Of a stretch of DNA of 64,000 bases, positions 12,960 through 23,573 are shown one piece after another. Every line of letters starts with the position of its first letter. Positions within the stretch are counted from its first letter, which is position 1. Both the position numbers and the translations under genes were made by a program. Source of the stretch: Henckelia pumila (lineage: Eukaryota; Streptophyta; Magnoliopsida; Lamiales; Gesneriaceae); NCBI RefSeq assembly GCF_033568475.1, contig NC_133122.1:82979442-83043441 (forward strand). The letters run 5' to 3'. The notes beneath the pieces were generated by a model. That model ran no database searches and had not been told where the DNA came from. It saw only the letters and a list, made by a program, of their open reading frames with translations.

Positions 12960-14422
12960 TCAAATCTCCATTGATTGAGAGGCTTTCAACTTGCTCACTT
13001 TTGCTTTCTTTTTCCCAGTTTTACTTTTCCTTCTCTTAGGCTTCTCATCCATGGCAGGCTGTGTATTCTGCAAATGTTGTAAAATGGAACCCAAGGGATC
13101 GGATTGGAAATATGGATGATTAATAACTGTCTTCAACTGATTACTCTCTTTCAGCCTGAGAAATATAACCATAATAAAAGTCAAAACATGGTGAATATAA
13201 TGAGGTCATGGCAGCATCTTCAACACTTACACAAGGCTATTTCTCGTTTTACTGCTAAGTTTGAATTCAGTTGGCCTAGACTCCCTGGGAGCCTTCAACT
13301 CAGGAAGGTACTCTGAGAGGGATGACATATCATACGCTTTCATCTTCTTTTGTCGACTCCGTTTCTTCTGTTGTTTTTCCTGTGGTGAAAAATTTACATC
13401 AGCTAATATGTCCAAAATATTACTCTACTAAAACGGCCAATTGGACATTCATATCTCAACCAGATACAAGCCTTACTTGCAACTATTAGTGATTGGCTAC
13501 ACTTTAACTTATTGATTCCTGATAAATTCAGATCATAACCACCACAATTTATAAGGTTTATTGCAGAAAATTGGCACAACCAAACAAAGTTTCTTACTCG
13601 TACATGCACAAATTCAGAGGGTCCAGAAAAAAAATGGTTTTATTGCACTATTCACCAAAAAAGCTAGAGAATTCGTAGATATACCACTAACAAAACCCAC
13701 CAAAGCTCTAGAACTGAATTTAGAAATACCATGACTAAAAGTAAAATGGATTTTCATTATCCAGACACTGCAACCTCAATTTGGAGCCGATAATACTGCA
13801 AACATACCAATGGCATCAATTTCAGAATATTCATTTTATTCATCGAAAAAGCAGGTGAAAAACCGCACCTTAGTAATAGCTCTATGGACCACGGAACTCC
13901 TGACCGCTGCAAACGTCAATAAAACCATGATCAGGGTTCCATATTCGCTGAATTAACCATCAAGGAAAGTTATTCCACATAAAAGTTGTAGATAACCAAG
14001 CAGGGAAATGCAAGGTAGAATGAATGCACTACTTGGAATTTGACGCAAAATATACGAAGATGCACCATTCATAAAAATTCCTAAGCTAACACCAGTAAGA
14101 AAAAATTGAAAAAGCTGGAAACACAATCAATGGTGAAGGCCGCAAATCGACAACATAAAGCACATTGACTTCAGCATCATTGGCCAAGCAAATGCATAAT
14201 AAATTCAATAAAATGATAAAAATAAATAAATAAATAAATAAAGGCATATCTTACATTCATAGAACCGCACTTTCTTCTCGAATTTGTGTTCTGCACGAGT
14301 CATTTGATCTGATCTGAAAATCAACAAAAAACAAAGAAGTGAAAACTAAAATCCGAATCACCGTTAAAATAATCCAAACGAAGGGCATTGCAACAATTTT
14401 ACCTGGAGCTGGTCTTCCCCAT
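12960..14422 (-). CDS. SLX9: SLX9-like ribosome biogenesis protein
   Basis: Five coding exons on the minus strand: 14403-14422, 14255-14313, 13869-13906, 13231-13379 and 12960-13155. All introns are GT-AG, and together they give 153 residues plus TGA. The first exon is only 20 nt (MGKTSS plus two bases). The protein is very basic, with a Lys/Arg-rich segment before the family-typical KAYDMSSLSEYLPEL and a Lys-rich C-terminal tail after a QSDPLGSILQHLQ segment. This resembles plant SLX9-like proteins; in yeast Slx9 associates with pre-40S particles and acts in 18S rRNA processing and export in the nucleus. The role here is inferred from the family. A 5' UTR intron (about 14483-14984) is possible. 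Confidence 0.8.
14213..14242. repeat. AAAT/AATA microsatellite in an SLX9 intron
   Basis: Uninterrupted tetranucleotide repeat inside the intron between exons 2 and 3 of the SLX9-like gene, just downstream (minus sense) of the exon 2 donor. Confidence 0.7.
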
Positions 14423-15190
14423 GGTACGATTTAAATTATTCCAGCAATTCAAAATTTTCAAAGCTCAACGATGGAATTTTACCTAAAAACATGAAATCGA
14501 AGGACGGCAAAACTATAATTTAAACATTCTAATGATCATATATAAAATTCAACTTCACAATTATTATTTGAAACCGGTAAAATAACAAGTCTGAACTTGA
14601 ATCAAATTACATAATTTAAGCTGAAAATATCAAATCAACATTGTTTTCAAAACATGGAATCCAGGTCTATGGTCAAAACTTACGAAAACCTAATTTAAAC
14701 GAAATACCGGCAAACAAAAGGTAAAACCATTTTAAAATAATATTGAAACATCCGAATACTTGACTTCCTACCTACAGTCTCCTGTCTTACATCCCAAAAA
14801 ATACAAGTAGATAATATGGTTCTTCAGTCTACCTCAAGGACGAAAAACTCCACTCTTCGATTTCCTATGTTAATCTGAATCCCAATTATATGATTTGAGA
14901 GCTGGGTTTGAATTAAATTTTATAATATGGCACAAAAACTAAAAGAAACCCAGAAAAAAAATCGGTATTTCAACTTTACCGAGCAAGAGAGTGAAGAGAG
15001 GGAAAAACCGAAGAAGATTCTAGCAAAGCGATCAACAGCCGGCGGGAGGAGGCGGCGATGGCCGAGGAACAATTGCAATGTCTCCAGGGTTTTTGAAATT
15101 GGGCATTTATATTATATGCTCTAAGTTTTATTTTATTTTCCGTCCAAACGAACCGACAAATTGTAACCAGGGGGTCATCTTTAGGTTCCG
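14423..15190 (-). promoter_or_regulatory. 5' UTR and promoter region of the SLX9-like gene
   Basis: About 770 bp upstream of the minus-strand ATG. A GC-richer stretch around 14985-15090 could be a 5' UTR exon: in minus sense it ends at TTGCTCG|GTAAAG, and a TTTTTAG acceptor lies near 14483. The plus-strand open frame at 14927-15124 has no recognisable similarity and is probably chance. Confidence 0.35.
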
Positions 15191-15204
15191 TTTTAATTTT
15201 TTTT

Positions 15205-16097
15205 ATGGGATGATAGCCAAAATAGTCATGTAAATTTACTTGTTTTGTGATTTGGTCTTGTAAGTATTAAATTTTAAGTTTTGGTCCTGTAAATTTAGTT
15301 ATATTTTTGTTTTTAGTCCTTTTTCATTTAAGAAATATTTTTATAATTGGACCGATATCAAATTGATCTAACTTAAAAAAATAGTCCAATTGATTGGATT
15401 ATTTTAACCGGACGGTCGTATCGAAAAATCGTTTATATAATATAATTAATAATATATTTTAAATTATAAAACCTAACAAATTTATACAAATAGAAAAAAT
15501 ATATATTTATCGTAGTTTGAAAACTAAACTTTAATATTTATAAATATTAATCAATTTTTAAAAAATAAAAAATATGTTAAAAAATTATAAACTCTAATAT
15601 TAATAAATAATATTTTTAACGAGAAAAAAAATCAAATAATCATGTATATATATAATAAAATATTAAATTAAGGTTTTAAAATAAAAAAACTAATTTTTCT
15701 AAAAAAATTCGAAAAACCAATTTTTCAGTTCTTGACCAATTCTGTCGGTTCAACCGTTAAAACGATTTTGGGAGTGTTTCAGATCAAATCAGTGACCGGT
15801 TTCGTGTCGAAATGGTTGAACCAGTTGGTACAGTCTGATTTTGAAAACATAATATTTAAGGTTTTGAAAACATAACATTTAATTGTTGATATCACAATAG
15901 ACACGTCATCATTTCTCAATGTCATTTAAGAATTTTTAGCTGTCACGTCAGCATTTTCTAATGTCACGTCAACAATCTATGAAGAAAGGACTAAAATCCA
16001 ATTATAACTTAACTTATAGGACTAAAACACAAAATTAAATACTTACAGGACAAAACATAAAATAGGCAAACTTACAGGACCATTTTGACTATATTTT
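15205..16097. mobile_element. Non-autonomous element with about 115-bp inverted terminal repeats
   Basis: The left arm (about 15211-15336) and right arm (about 15984-16097) are imperfect inverted repeats. Each repeats a phrase of the form GTCCTGTAAGT or its complement several times. The middle carries two GTCACGTCA motifs and no coding frame. This is the layout of a long-TIR non-autonomous DNA transposon. The superfamily is not clear, and I could not identify a target-site duplication. Confidence 0.6.
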
Positions 16098-16099
16098 CT

Positions 16100-16935
16100 T
16101 TTTTAATTTTGGTTTGATTTTTTGGTTTTTGGTTTATACAAATGTAATACGAAGTCAAATCGTTCTAATTCGGTTCGGTTCGGTTCGGTTCTGTTTTTGT
16201 ACTATAATTGATCGGTTTATCCGGTTCGGTTTGGTCGATTTGATCATTAACAAGACATAACACAATAAAAGAAACATAAATTTCATCCAACATGTAATTT
16301 AAATACCCCAACATACAAATTAAAGTTATAGTCATATATTGAAGAATCAAAAAATAACAAACAATGCAAGGGCAAACATTCAACCACAGTCTTGTAATAT
16401 TTTTAAGAAAACAAAACAAATTTTGATTCGGTTATTCTGATTTTGATACAAAATTAAAATTAATAATATACATACATTTTAAAATATTATATGTTTTTTT
16501 ACATGATTTCTTAGTAAAAAATTTAAAAATAAAGTTTAAATGACGTACATAAACTACAATAACTAAAAATTACATAAACAACAATCAACTAATCAACTAT
16601 AAATTACATAAACAACAACAACAATGAATTAATTATACAACAATCAACTAAAAATTATTCAAAATGATTATTCATTCACTAAATATCATATCGTAATATA
16701 TATAATATAAACAAAGAAATATAAATAAAATAATTAATTTATTACAATTTCGGTTTTTTCGGTCGGTTCGGTTTTGACATATATAATACAAAATCGAACA
16801 AATTAAACTTCGATTTTAATATTTATATCCGAATTAAAAAATACGGGTTTCGGTTCGGTTCGGTCTTTGATTTTTTCGGTTTGGATTTTCGATTTTTTCG
16901 ATTTTATTCGAAATATGAACACCCCTAATTGTAAC
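16100..16935. repeat. CGGTT-rich degenerate repeat block
   Basis: Clusters of the pentamer CGGTT occur at about 16170-16192, 16217-16232, 16748-16772 and 16850-16885, separated by AT-rich DNA and ending in a GAACACCCC motif near 16917. This type of repeat is common in plant non-autonomous transposons. The minus-strand open frame at 16165-16419 is a by-product of the repeat and not a gene. Confidence 0.45.
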
Positions 16936-17056
16936 TTTTTTAAAATCGAACCGATAAAAAATTAATTTGAAAATATTTTATGTTTTCTACCGATTCAAAC
17001 AACATTTGTTATTGATAAAAATTATGTTTAAATTATCAAAGATTTCGGAAATTAAG

Positions 17057-17168
17057 TAGTGTTTGAGATAGCTTCTAGAAAACACTTCTCAGCTTTTATT
17101 CATAAAAAGTTTGAAATTTTGTGAAGAAAAAGCTGGAAAGCGCTTTCTAGAAGCTCTCTCAAACACTA
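17057..17168. mobile_element. Short foldback MITE (112 bp)
   Basis: TAGTGTTTGAG at the left end is mirrored by CTCAAACACTA at the right end. The arms of about 40 bp pair with few mismatches around a loop of about 30 bp, so the whole unit could form one hairpin. There is no coding capacity. A target-site duplication is not clear. Confidence 0.65.
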
Positions 17169-17293
17169 CCTAAAAGTGAATCACATAAAACTAATTTTTT
17201 ATTGAGAAAAATTTTCGATTTATAATAGACGAGAAAAAAGATCTCGTGTATATAAATTGGGTTTCCTCCTTCATTTCATACCTTGCCCTATTA

Positions 17294-18280
17294 GGGCATC
17301 TCCAATGATAAACCCAAAAAATGGGTTCATTTTCGCCATCTGTACTGCCACATCAAAGTTTAAAACTCATTACTTTTTTAATCTTTCATCCACAATCATA
17401 AACCCAAAAAAACACAACTGTTGAGGGTCCCGCTATCAAATCACATATTAATTTTTTCATTTTATTTACTATTTTTATTTATAAATTTTGCACATACATA
17501 TTTAACTAAATGTTAATTAAAACATTTTAAATTTGATATAGAGTATTATATTATATTTTAAAAATTCAAAAAATTTGTTAAAAAAACTACTCAAATGAAA
17601 AGGGCATGTTACTAAGTGTAGTAGCATACACATAACAAAACACACTACAAACTTTAAATTACAAGTTAAAAAATTGTAATTTTTATAATAAAAAATAATC
17701 TTTAAACTAAATGTTAATTAAAATATTTTAAATTTGATATAGAGTATTATGTTATATTTTAAAATTTTAAAATTTGTGTTAAAAACTACTTAAACGAAAA
17801 GGGCATGCTACTAATGGTAGTAGCATGCCCATTTAATAAAACATACTACAAACTTCAATTTTCAACTTGAAAAAATCACATTGAATTGTTTATAGTAATA
17901 ATTTTAAATTATATAACTAAATAAATTTTTATGATAATAATTTTAATTTATATAATTTACTTAATCACATATCAATTTTTAATAATTTAGTAAATTTTAT
18001 TATCAAAAAATAATATTAAAAAAATTTAAAACAATAAATATGATATATAACGTAATAAGTAAAAATTGTGAACAAATTTCACAAAAGAAATGAGGTTAAA
18101 AAAATATTTAAAAAGAAAAGAAAAGATAAGCATTTCCGTACACTATTCTCCAAAAAATTTCAGAAAAGTACATAATGTTTTTGTTTTGAACCATGAACCC
18201 ACTACCCACAATGGTAGTGGGTTCATTTTTTTTGGTTCAAAATTTGAACCTTCAATTTTGAACCTCCATTGGAGATGCTC
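17294..18280. mobile_element. TIR element ending in GGGCATCTCCAATG / CATTGGAGATGCTC
   Basis: The terminal inverted repeats GGGCATCTCCAATG (17294-17307) and CATTGGAGATGCTC (18267-18280) bound 987 bp of AT-rich DNA. Next to both ends is a motif reading ATGGGTTCATTTT or similar. The GCATCTCCAATG end is familiar from plant non-autonomous DNA transposons. Internally, about 200 bp is duplicated in tandem. No transposase is encoded. Confidence 0.65.
17504..17905. repeat. Tandem duplication of about 200 bp inside the TIR element
   Basis: Two copies start at AACTAAATGTTAATTAAA near 17504 and 17705. Both contain a GGGCATG...CTACTA motif. In the second copy this forms a 13-bp inverted repeat with a 4-nt loop (17801-17830); in the first copy the arms are degraded. 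Confidence 0.65.
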
Positions 18281-18599
18281 ATAGGTGCAATATTAGGGCG
18301 TGAATATCGCAATAAGAGTAATCCTCGTGCAACTGTGGTAGGCCGGTCTCGCATGGTGAAGTCCGTCTACCACAATTTTTCTTTTACTTTTACTTTTTTA
18401 AAGAAAAAAGCTGATCAAATCCAACGATCAAATTAACTTGGCCGTTTTAAATTATTGAACATAATAAAAAGAAATAAAATTAATAACAAAATTTGTAAAT
18501 ATATATAAGGGTGAATAAGAAGATTTGGTCATTATAGATCAATGATCAAGATCATTTATAGCGACCCGACCCGGAGCACTTACTTTACTAGAAACTTAG
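18281..18599. other. AT-rich intergenic DNA, nothing recognised
   Basis: About 320 bp between the TIR element and the gypsy-type LTR. I see no gene, repeat or regulatory site I can support. Confidence 0.5.
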
Positions 18600-20026
18600 T
18601 GTAACACCCGGAAATTTTAATACGTAAATTCGCATGCATAATTAGGAAAAATAATTATTTAAAATTTATATTTGGGTTAAATGACATTTATGTGTTATTA
18701 TGTGAATTATATACATGATTTAAATTTATTTTAGCATTTAACCCGCAATTATTGTATTCTTAGATTTTTGAGTAAATAAGTTATTTTAATCGCGTAGACG
18801 GGACCGTGGACGGACGAGATACCAATCGTTTTAGCCAAAAATATTTTATGAGTTTTATGAGCCTTAAAATAATATTTTATGGTATTTTGTCAAGAAAATT
18901 TTAGTATTTAATTATATATTTATTTAAGGATTGATTTTTAGCCAAAATAAGTCATTTTAATGAATTTTATTAATTTTTAAAACTCCCTTAAATTAATATT
19001 TCGGGATTTATGTTTTATATCAGATTAGTATGTATTTTTAAAAGTTTAAAATTTTATGTTTATGTTATATTATCTACCTAATTAATTTATATTATCTATT
19101 AACCTATTTTCTACCCAAAATTTTATCCCAAAAATCATTCCCTACACTACGTAAACCCTATCAGCCGCCTCCACTCTCCTTTCCCCCTCCATTCCATCGA
19201 CCAACAGCAGATTTCCAGAGCACCATAGCCGATCCTTGGAGTTTATCAAGTTGTTCGTCGTTTCGTTGTCCCGCAGTTGTACACGCGGTTACCTTCGTTA
19301 ATAAATCAAAAGGCATGTTTAATTCCTTCGTTTCTACACCATATAAGCTATATATACGTTTCATGACAGATTTATAAGGTTTTTTTTTACTTCGATTTTT
19401 CTGATGCATGCAAGATATTAAATTGTATATTGGAGCAACTCGTTTTCTTTCATGTTTGGTGGCATCTCTCACGTTTTCTTGTCATGGAACAAGAATGGCT
19501 GCTGGTCCAGGTCCAGAGGAGTTTCCTTAGGGTCCCTAGGGTCGAGCTTGGTCAGGGTTTGGGGCTGTAATTTGCTGGAACCGAAGCCCTTTGCTTCTGA
19601 TGCACAACAGGTCGCAGTTTGAGCGGTCTGCGTAAAATGACTCGTTCTCGGTCCACAAGTTGACTTTAGGCTTGGTTTCAGTTGGGTTAGAACCGCAAGA
19701 CAGAGAAAAAGGTAGTACAGGTGGGCCTCCGGCCGTTGGTTGCCGTAGATGGGCGGCCGAACGGCCTAAAGTTTCTGGTCGCGTTCTGCGCGTGAGAAAA
19801 AACTAGGGGTAGATTGTTTTGGTTCGTTCTTCTTCTACAGAGCTCCGTTTGAGGTAAACTTTATTGGGTTAGAACCGTCTGGATGTTGGCTAAGTATGGG
19901 CAGTGGTTTCATGGCCAAAGGTGGCCGGAGCAGGCAGCACGGGCAATTTTTCCAAAGTCGCTCAGGGCTGCCGTGAGTTAGAATTAAGGAAAGAAAGGCT
20001 AAGGTTGTGTCTAGGCTTTAGGCGGG
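18600..20026 (+). mobile_element. Truncated Ty3/gypsy-type LTR
   Basis: Starts with TGTAACACCC, the type of LTR start also seen in Gypsy-2 (TGTAACGCC at 61576). It then follows the same plan: AT-rich first part, a pyrimidine-rich stretch (about 19160-19200) and a G-rich second part. No 3' LTR end or primer-binding site follows. It stops abruptly at about 20027, where decayed copia sequence begins in the opposite orientation. The identification rests on end sequence and composition. Confidence 0.45.
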
Positions 20027-21465
20027 CCGGGCACCCTCTTAGCTTTTCCTAAGATGCAGTAGTCACAGAGTTCAATCCCTTGTACCTTTTCTCCACTTAA
20101 TAGGCCTTGATTTGATAGTTCCATTAATCCCTTTTGTCCAACATGCCCTAGCCTCATGTGCCACAGTGTTGACTTATCCAGTTTCTCTTGAACCATAGCA
20201 GTACCTCCTACCACTGTCTTGGCTTGAAGTATATATAGAGAACTCACTCTTCTTTCCTTCATTACCACTAAGGCTTCTTTTGACACTTTCATCACTGAAT
20301 TCTCCCATTTGAATGTACATCCATTTTCTTCAAGGGTGCCTAGTGAGATTAAGTTCCTTTTTAGCTCTGGAACAAACCTCACATCTTTAAGAACTCTCTC
20401 CATTCCATCATGCATCTGAAGTTTAATATTTCCTATTCCTTTTACTATGCATGACTTCTCATTTCCCAGTAGCACCAATCCCTGATCTGACTCGATTAGC
20501 TCATGGAACCAGGATTTGATCGGGCACATGTGAAAAGTTCAGCCTGAGTTCAAAATCCATTCACTCTGCATGCTGGTTTCTGCAATCACCAGTGCCTCAG
20601 CAGACTCATACCCTTCAGAGATTGCTGCTACTTCTCCAGTTGTCTCTTTGCCCTTCTCTTGTGATTTCTTTCTTTTATTTTCAGGGCAGTCTCTTTTGAA
20701 GTCACCCTCTTTATGAAACAAGAAACACTTAAATCTAAATTTACTCTTTGATTTGGATCTATTTTTATTATTCCCTTGAAACCTCTTCTCATTTCTGCCT
20801 CTAGCTATTAATCCTTCACCAAAGATCTCCCCACTGGTTTGAAGTTTCCTCTGCAATTATTTGGATTGTATAGCAGATTGTACTTTATCCAATGATATAG
20901 ATTGATCTCTGCCATAAAGCATTGCATCTTTGAAGTTCTCATAAGACTTTGGCATCGCATTAAACAGTATAAGGGCTTTGTGTTCTTCCTCAAACTTGAC
21001 CTCCACATTTTCCAGATCATCTAGGATCTTAATAAAGTCATCAATCTAATCTTGAATGTTCTTTCCATCTTGCACCTTAAAGGAATACAATATCTGCTTT
21101 AAGTACAACCGATTTGCTAAAGATTTAGTCATGTAAATACTCTCCAACTTTATCCACATAGTAGCAGGTGATTTCTCTCGGCACACTTCCTTCAAGGGCT
21201 TATCTCCTAAACATAGGATGATAGCACACTAAGCTTTGTCCAAGATTTCATCCTTTTTCTTATCATCTAAAGAACTTGGCATTTCTTCCTTAGTCTTGAG
21301 TGCCTCAGACCATCCCTGCTGAACTAGAATAGCCCTCATCTTGATTCTCCATAGGGCAAAGTCATTTTTTCCAGTAAATTTTTCTATGTCAAATTTCAAT
21401 GATCCCATCTCGTCTTCGATTCCCACAGACGGCATCACTGTTATGGAATCAACCAAACTCGACAC
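20027..21465 (-). pseudogene. Copia-A gag-protease-preintegrase remnant
   Basis: Copia Gag (UBN2 type) starts near 21465; the frame begins with a GTG preceded by a stop, so the real start is unclear. Several stops interrupt it, for example at 21229-21231, 21046 and 20858. The zinc knuckle near 20700 has lost ligands: Phe replaces the second Cys and Asp replaces His. The protease site reads NSG followed by TGA (about 20539), where DSGC is usual. The GAG-pre-integrase motif (LWHMRLGHVG...CDYC) is preserved at 20030-20110. The fragment cannot make an active polyprotein. Confidence 0.8.
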
Positions 21466-21483
21466 AAGAAATCACACTCTATG

Positions 21484-23475
21484 TGTGAGACCTCGTTTCT
21501 AATCAACTAATATCAGACGACAAGCGATAAGTAAACAAGAACCCAAAGTATTTTTTTTTTTAAAAGGAGGCTCGCGCGCCCGCGCTGACACCCCGCAAAT
21601 CCCAGCGCGCCCGCGCCAAAGGAAGCGCGCCCGCGCTCATACCTCGCAAAAACTAGCGCGCCCGCGCTCTAAGTAAGAGCGCCCGCGCCCACACCTCGCA
21701 AAGAGGCCGCGCGCCCGCGCCGTCCCCTCCCCCAGAGAAGTTAAGGCACTGAAATAAACTCAATCAAAACCTAAACACTAGCATTAAGAGTATTTGATAT
21801 TCCAATAACAATACAAGAAAGGTTTAGGGGAGAGCAACATTCAATTCGATAGCACCTACATCGTTTCTTGCTTACAAAACATATACGAGAAGTTCGAATG
21901 ACTAAACATGATCGCAAAACATAACTAGGTTGACATGCTGATTCGACTTCTAAACGAGTCTCACTTCTATCTCTTGCTCTGGACGCTAACCAGGTCTATG
22001 CTGACTTGATCCTGCACTTCCTGTTGCCAAGTACACATACAAAACAAAGCAACAGCCGGATAACCGGTGAGAATGATAATCCCAGTAAAATCAACATATC
22101 AAGTAATGCAACAATAAACATGCTTCCAAGACAACAACAAAATCAATAACAACGTAATGAAATGCATGTCTTTAAACCGGGATATCAAATCTGATAACAA
22201 AGGATTGCTGCTGTGCTTTTGGGATCCCGAGGATGAGATCACGTGACGACGCACCGACTCTCCCAATCGAGGTGGTGCCACGTATCCCACTCCTCTAGAC
22301 TTTGAGCAACTATAATGAGTATGCTAGCACTAGGCGCAACGACTACGTCCTAGGCCACTCGAATATAGCTCCCAAACGTCTAACAAAAGGCTGTTCTGTC
22401 CATCGAAACAATAGTGCTGGCTCAATATGAATGCATATGGAAACAAAAGGAACTTAGCCATATAATTCATTCAAATAATCAACAAAATACAGGTTCCATA
22501 AACTAGAACCAGTATCAATGCAATATGTGATTTCAAGGGAAACTCGAGAACCAACTGTCCCGAGTATGCTATCCCGCTACAAAGATTGCTTTTACCTTTC
22601 AATGCCGTAGATCCAACTCCGGACAAGCTACAACAAAAGATTGTATCAACAACTAGACAACCTAAACAACAAACAATCGGTTCAAGGAAATCTCTTTACC
22701 GTTCTTCGTCCAACTCTCGATGAACAATGCTGCTAACACAGGGCTCGACACACTCCAACGAATCTGTACGAATACAAGAGTTGATCAACAACCACGATCA
22801 TTCACAAGCCAAGGCTTCGCTCAATACCAAAAACGATTCGAAAACCCAAAACTCAAACCGACGGCATAACGGCTATAAACTGAACAAACCGGAAATACAG
22901 ACAGCAGTTCAATACTGATATAATCTCATTTCAATGCCCAAAACAACAATAACAAAGCAAACCCATCAATCTCAAAATCCACATTTTCGAAAATGGCTTT
23001 CAAAAATCATAACAAATCCAAACGTCGCTCTAATTCAAAACCGACAGATAATAAACGATCAGAACTCTGTCTAGAACAACATACTCGAATCTAGAACGAT
23101 TCTAACAACATCCAAAAACTAGAATGTATCCGATCGTAGAAAAACTTACAATATAACAGAGCTCTCACTGCAGTGATCGATAATCTGCCTTCAGAAATAA
23201 ATTCCAACGGCCGGATCGAGCTCAGACTGAAATCTGGAAGCTTGGAAAAGGTTGGAGGCGTCTTCAATGGAGCTCACGGTTTGGAGGAGGAAGAAGAAGA
23301 CTTTGTCAACAAAATCTAAGTGTAGATAATATATAAAAATCAATATTTACATTTTAGTCCCTGAAATTTCCAAAATTTGCAAAAAGGACCCTGATCAAAA
23401 TCAAACCGGCTCGAGAACTCTGTAATCTCTGATTAACTCAAATAAACTCATTTAAGATAAAAACAGGGCGTTACA
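21484..23475 (-). repeat. Gypsy-1 3' LTR
   Basis: 1992 bp, nearly identical to the LTR at 28443-30436. It contains a candidate TATA box (TATATA at 23330-23335, minus sense) and a GC-rich block of GCGCGCCCGCGC-type units at about 21568-21720, near its 3' end, where it would lie in R/U5. Confidence 0.93.
21568..21722. repeat. GC-rich minisatellite in the Gypsy-1 3' LTR
   Basis: Six imperfect units built on GCGCGCCCGCGC, alternating with ACACCCCGCAAA- or ACACCTCGCAAA-like spacers. It stands out sharply from the AT-rich surroundings. The same block is in the other LTR at about 28530-28683. Confidence 0.75.
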
Positions 23476-23573
23476 ATTCTCCCCCACTAAGAAGAGATTT
23501 CGTCCTCGAAATCAACGAGAACCACAACTCATAAGATAGAATAAAAAACTAAAGACAGTAAGAAGAACTCACG

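Noticed and set aside
14927..15124. Plus-strand 65-aa open frame upstream of the SLX9-like gene
   Set aside because: Low-complexity Lys/Arg/Glu composition, no similarity, and it is antisense to the likely 5' UTR of the SLX9-like gene.
16170..16192. CGGTT array as a telomere-like repeat
   Set aside because: The unit is not the plant telomere unit, and the runs are short and scattered.
16165..16419. Minus-strand 84-aa open frame ending in repeated Glu-Pro-Asn-Arg-Thr
   Set aside because: It is the translation of the CGGTT repeat and has no other support.
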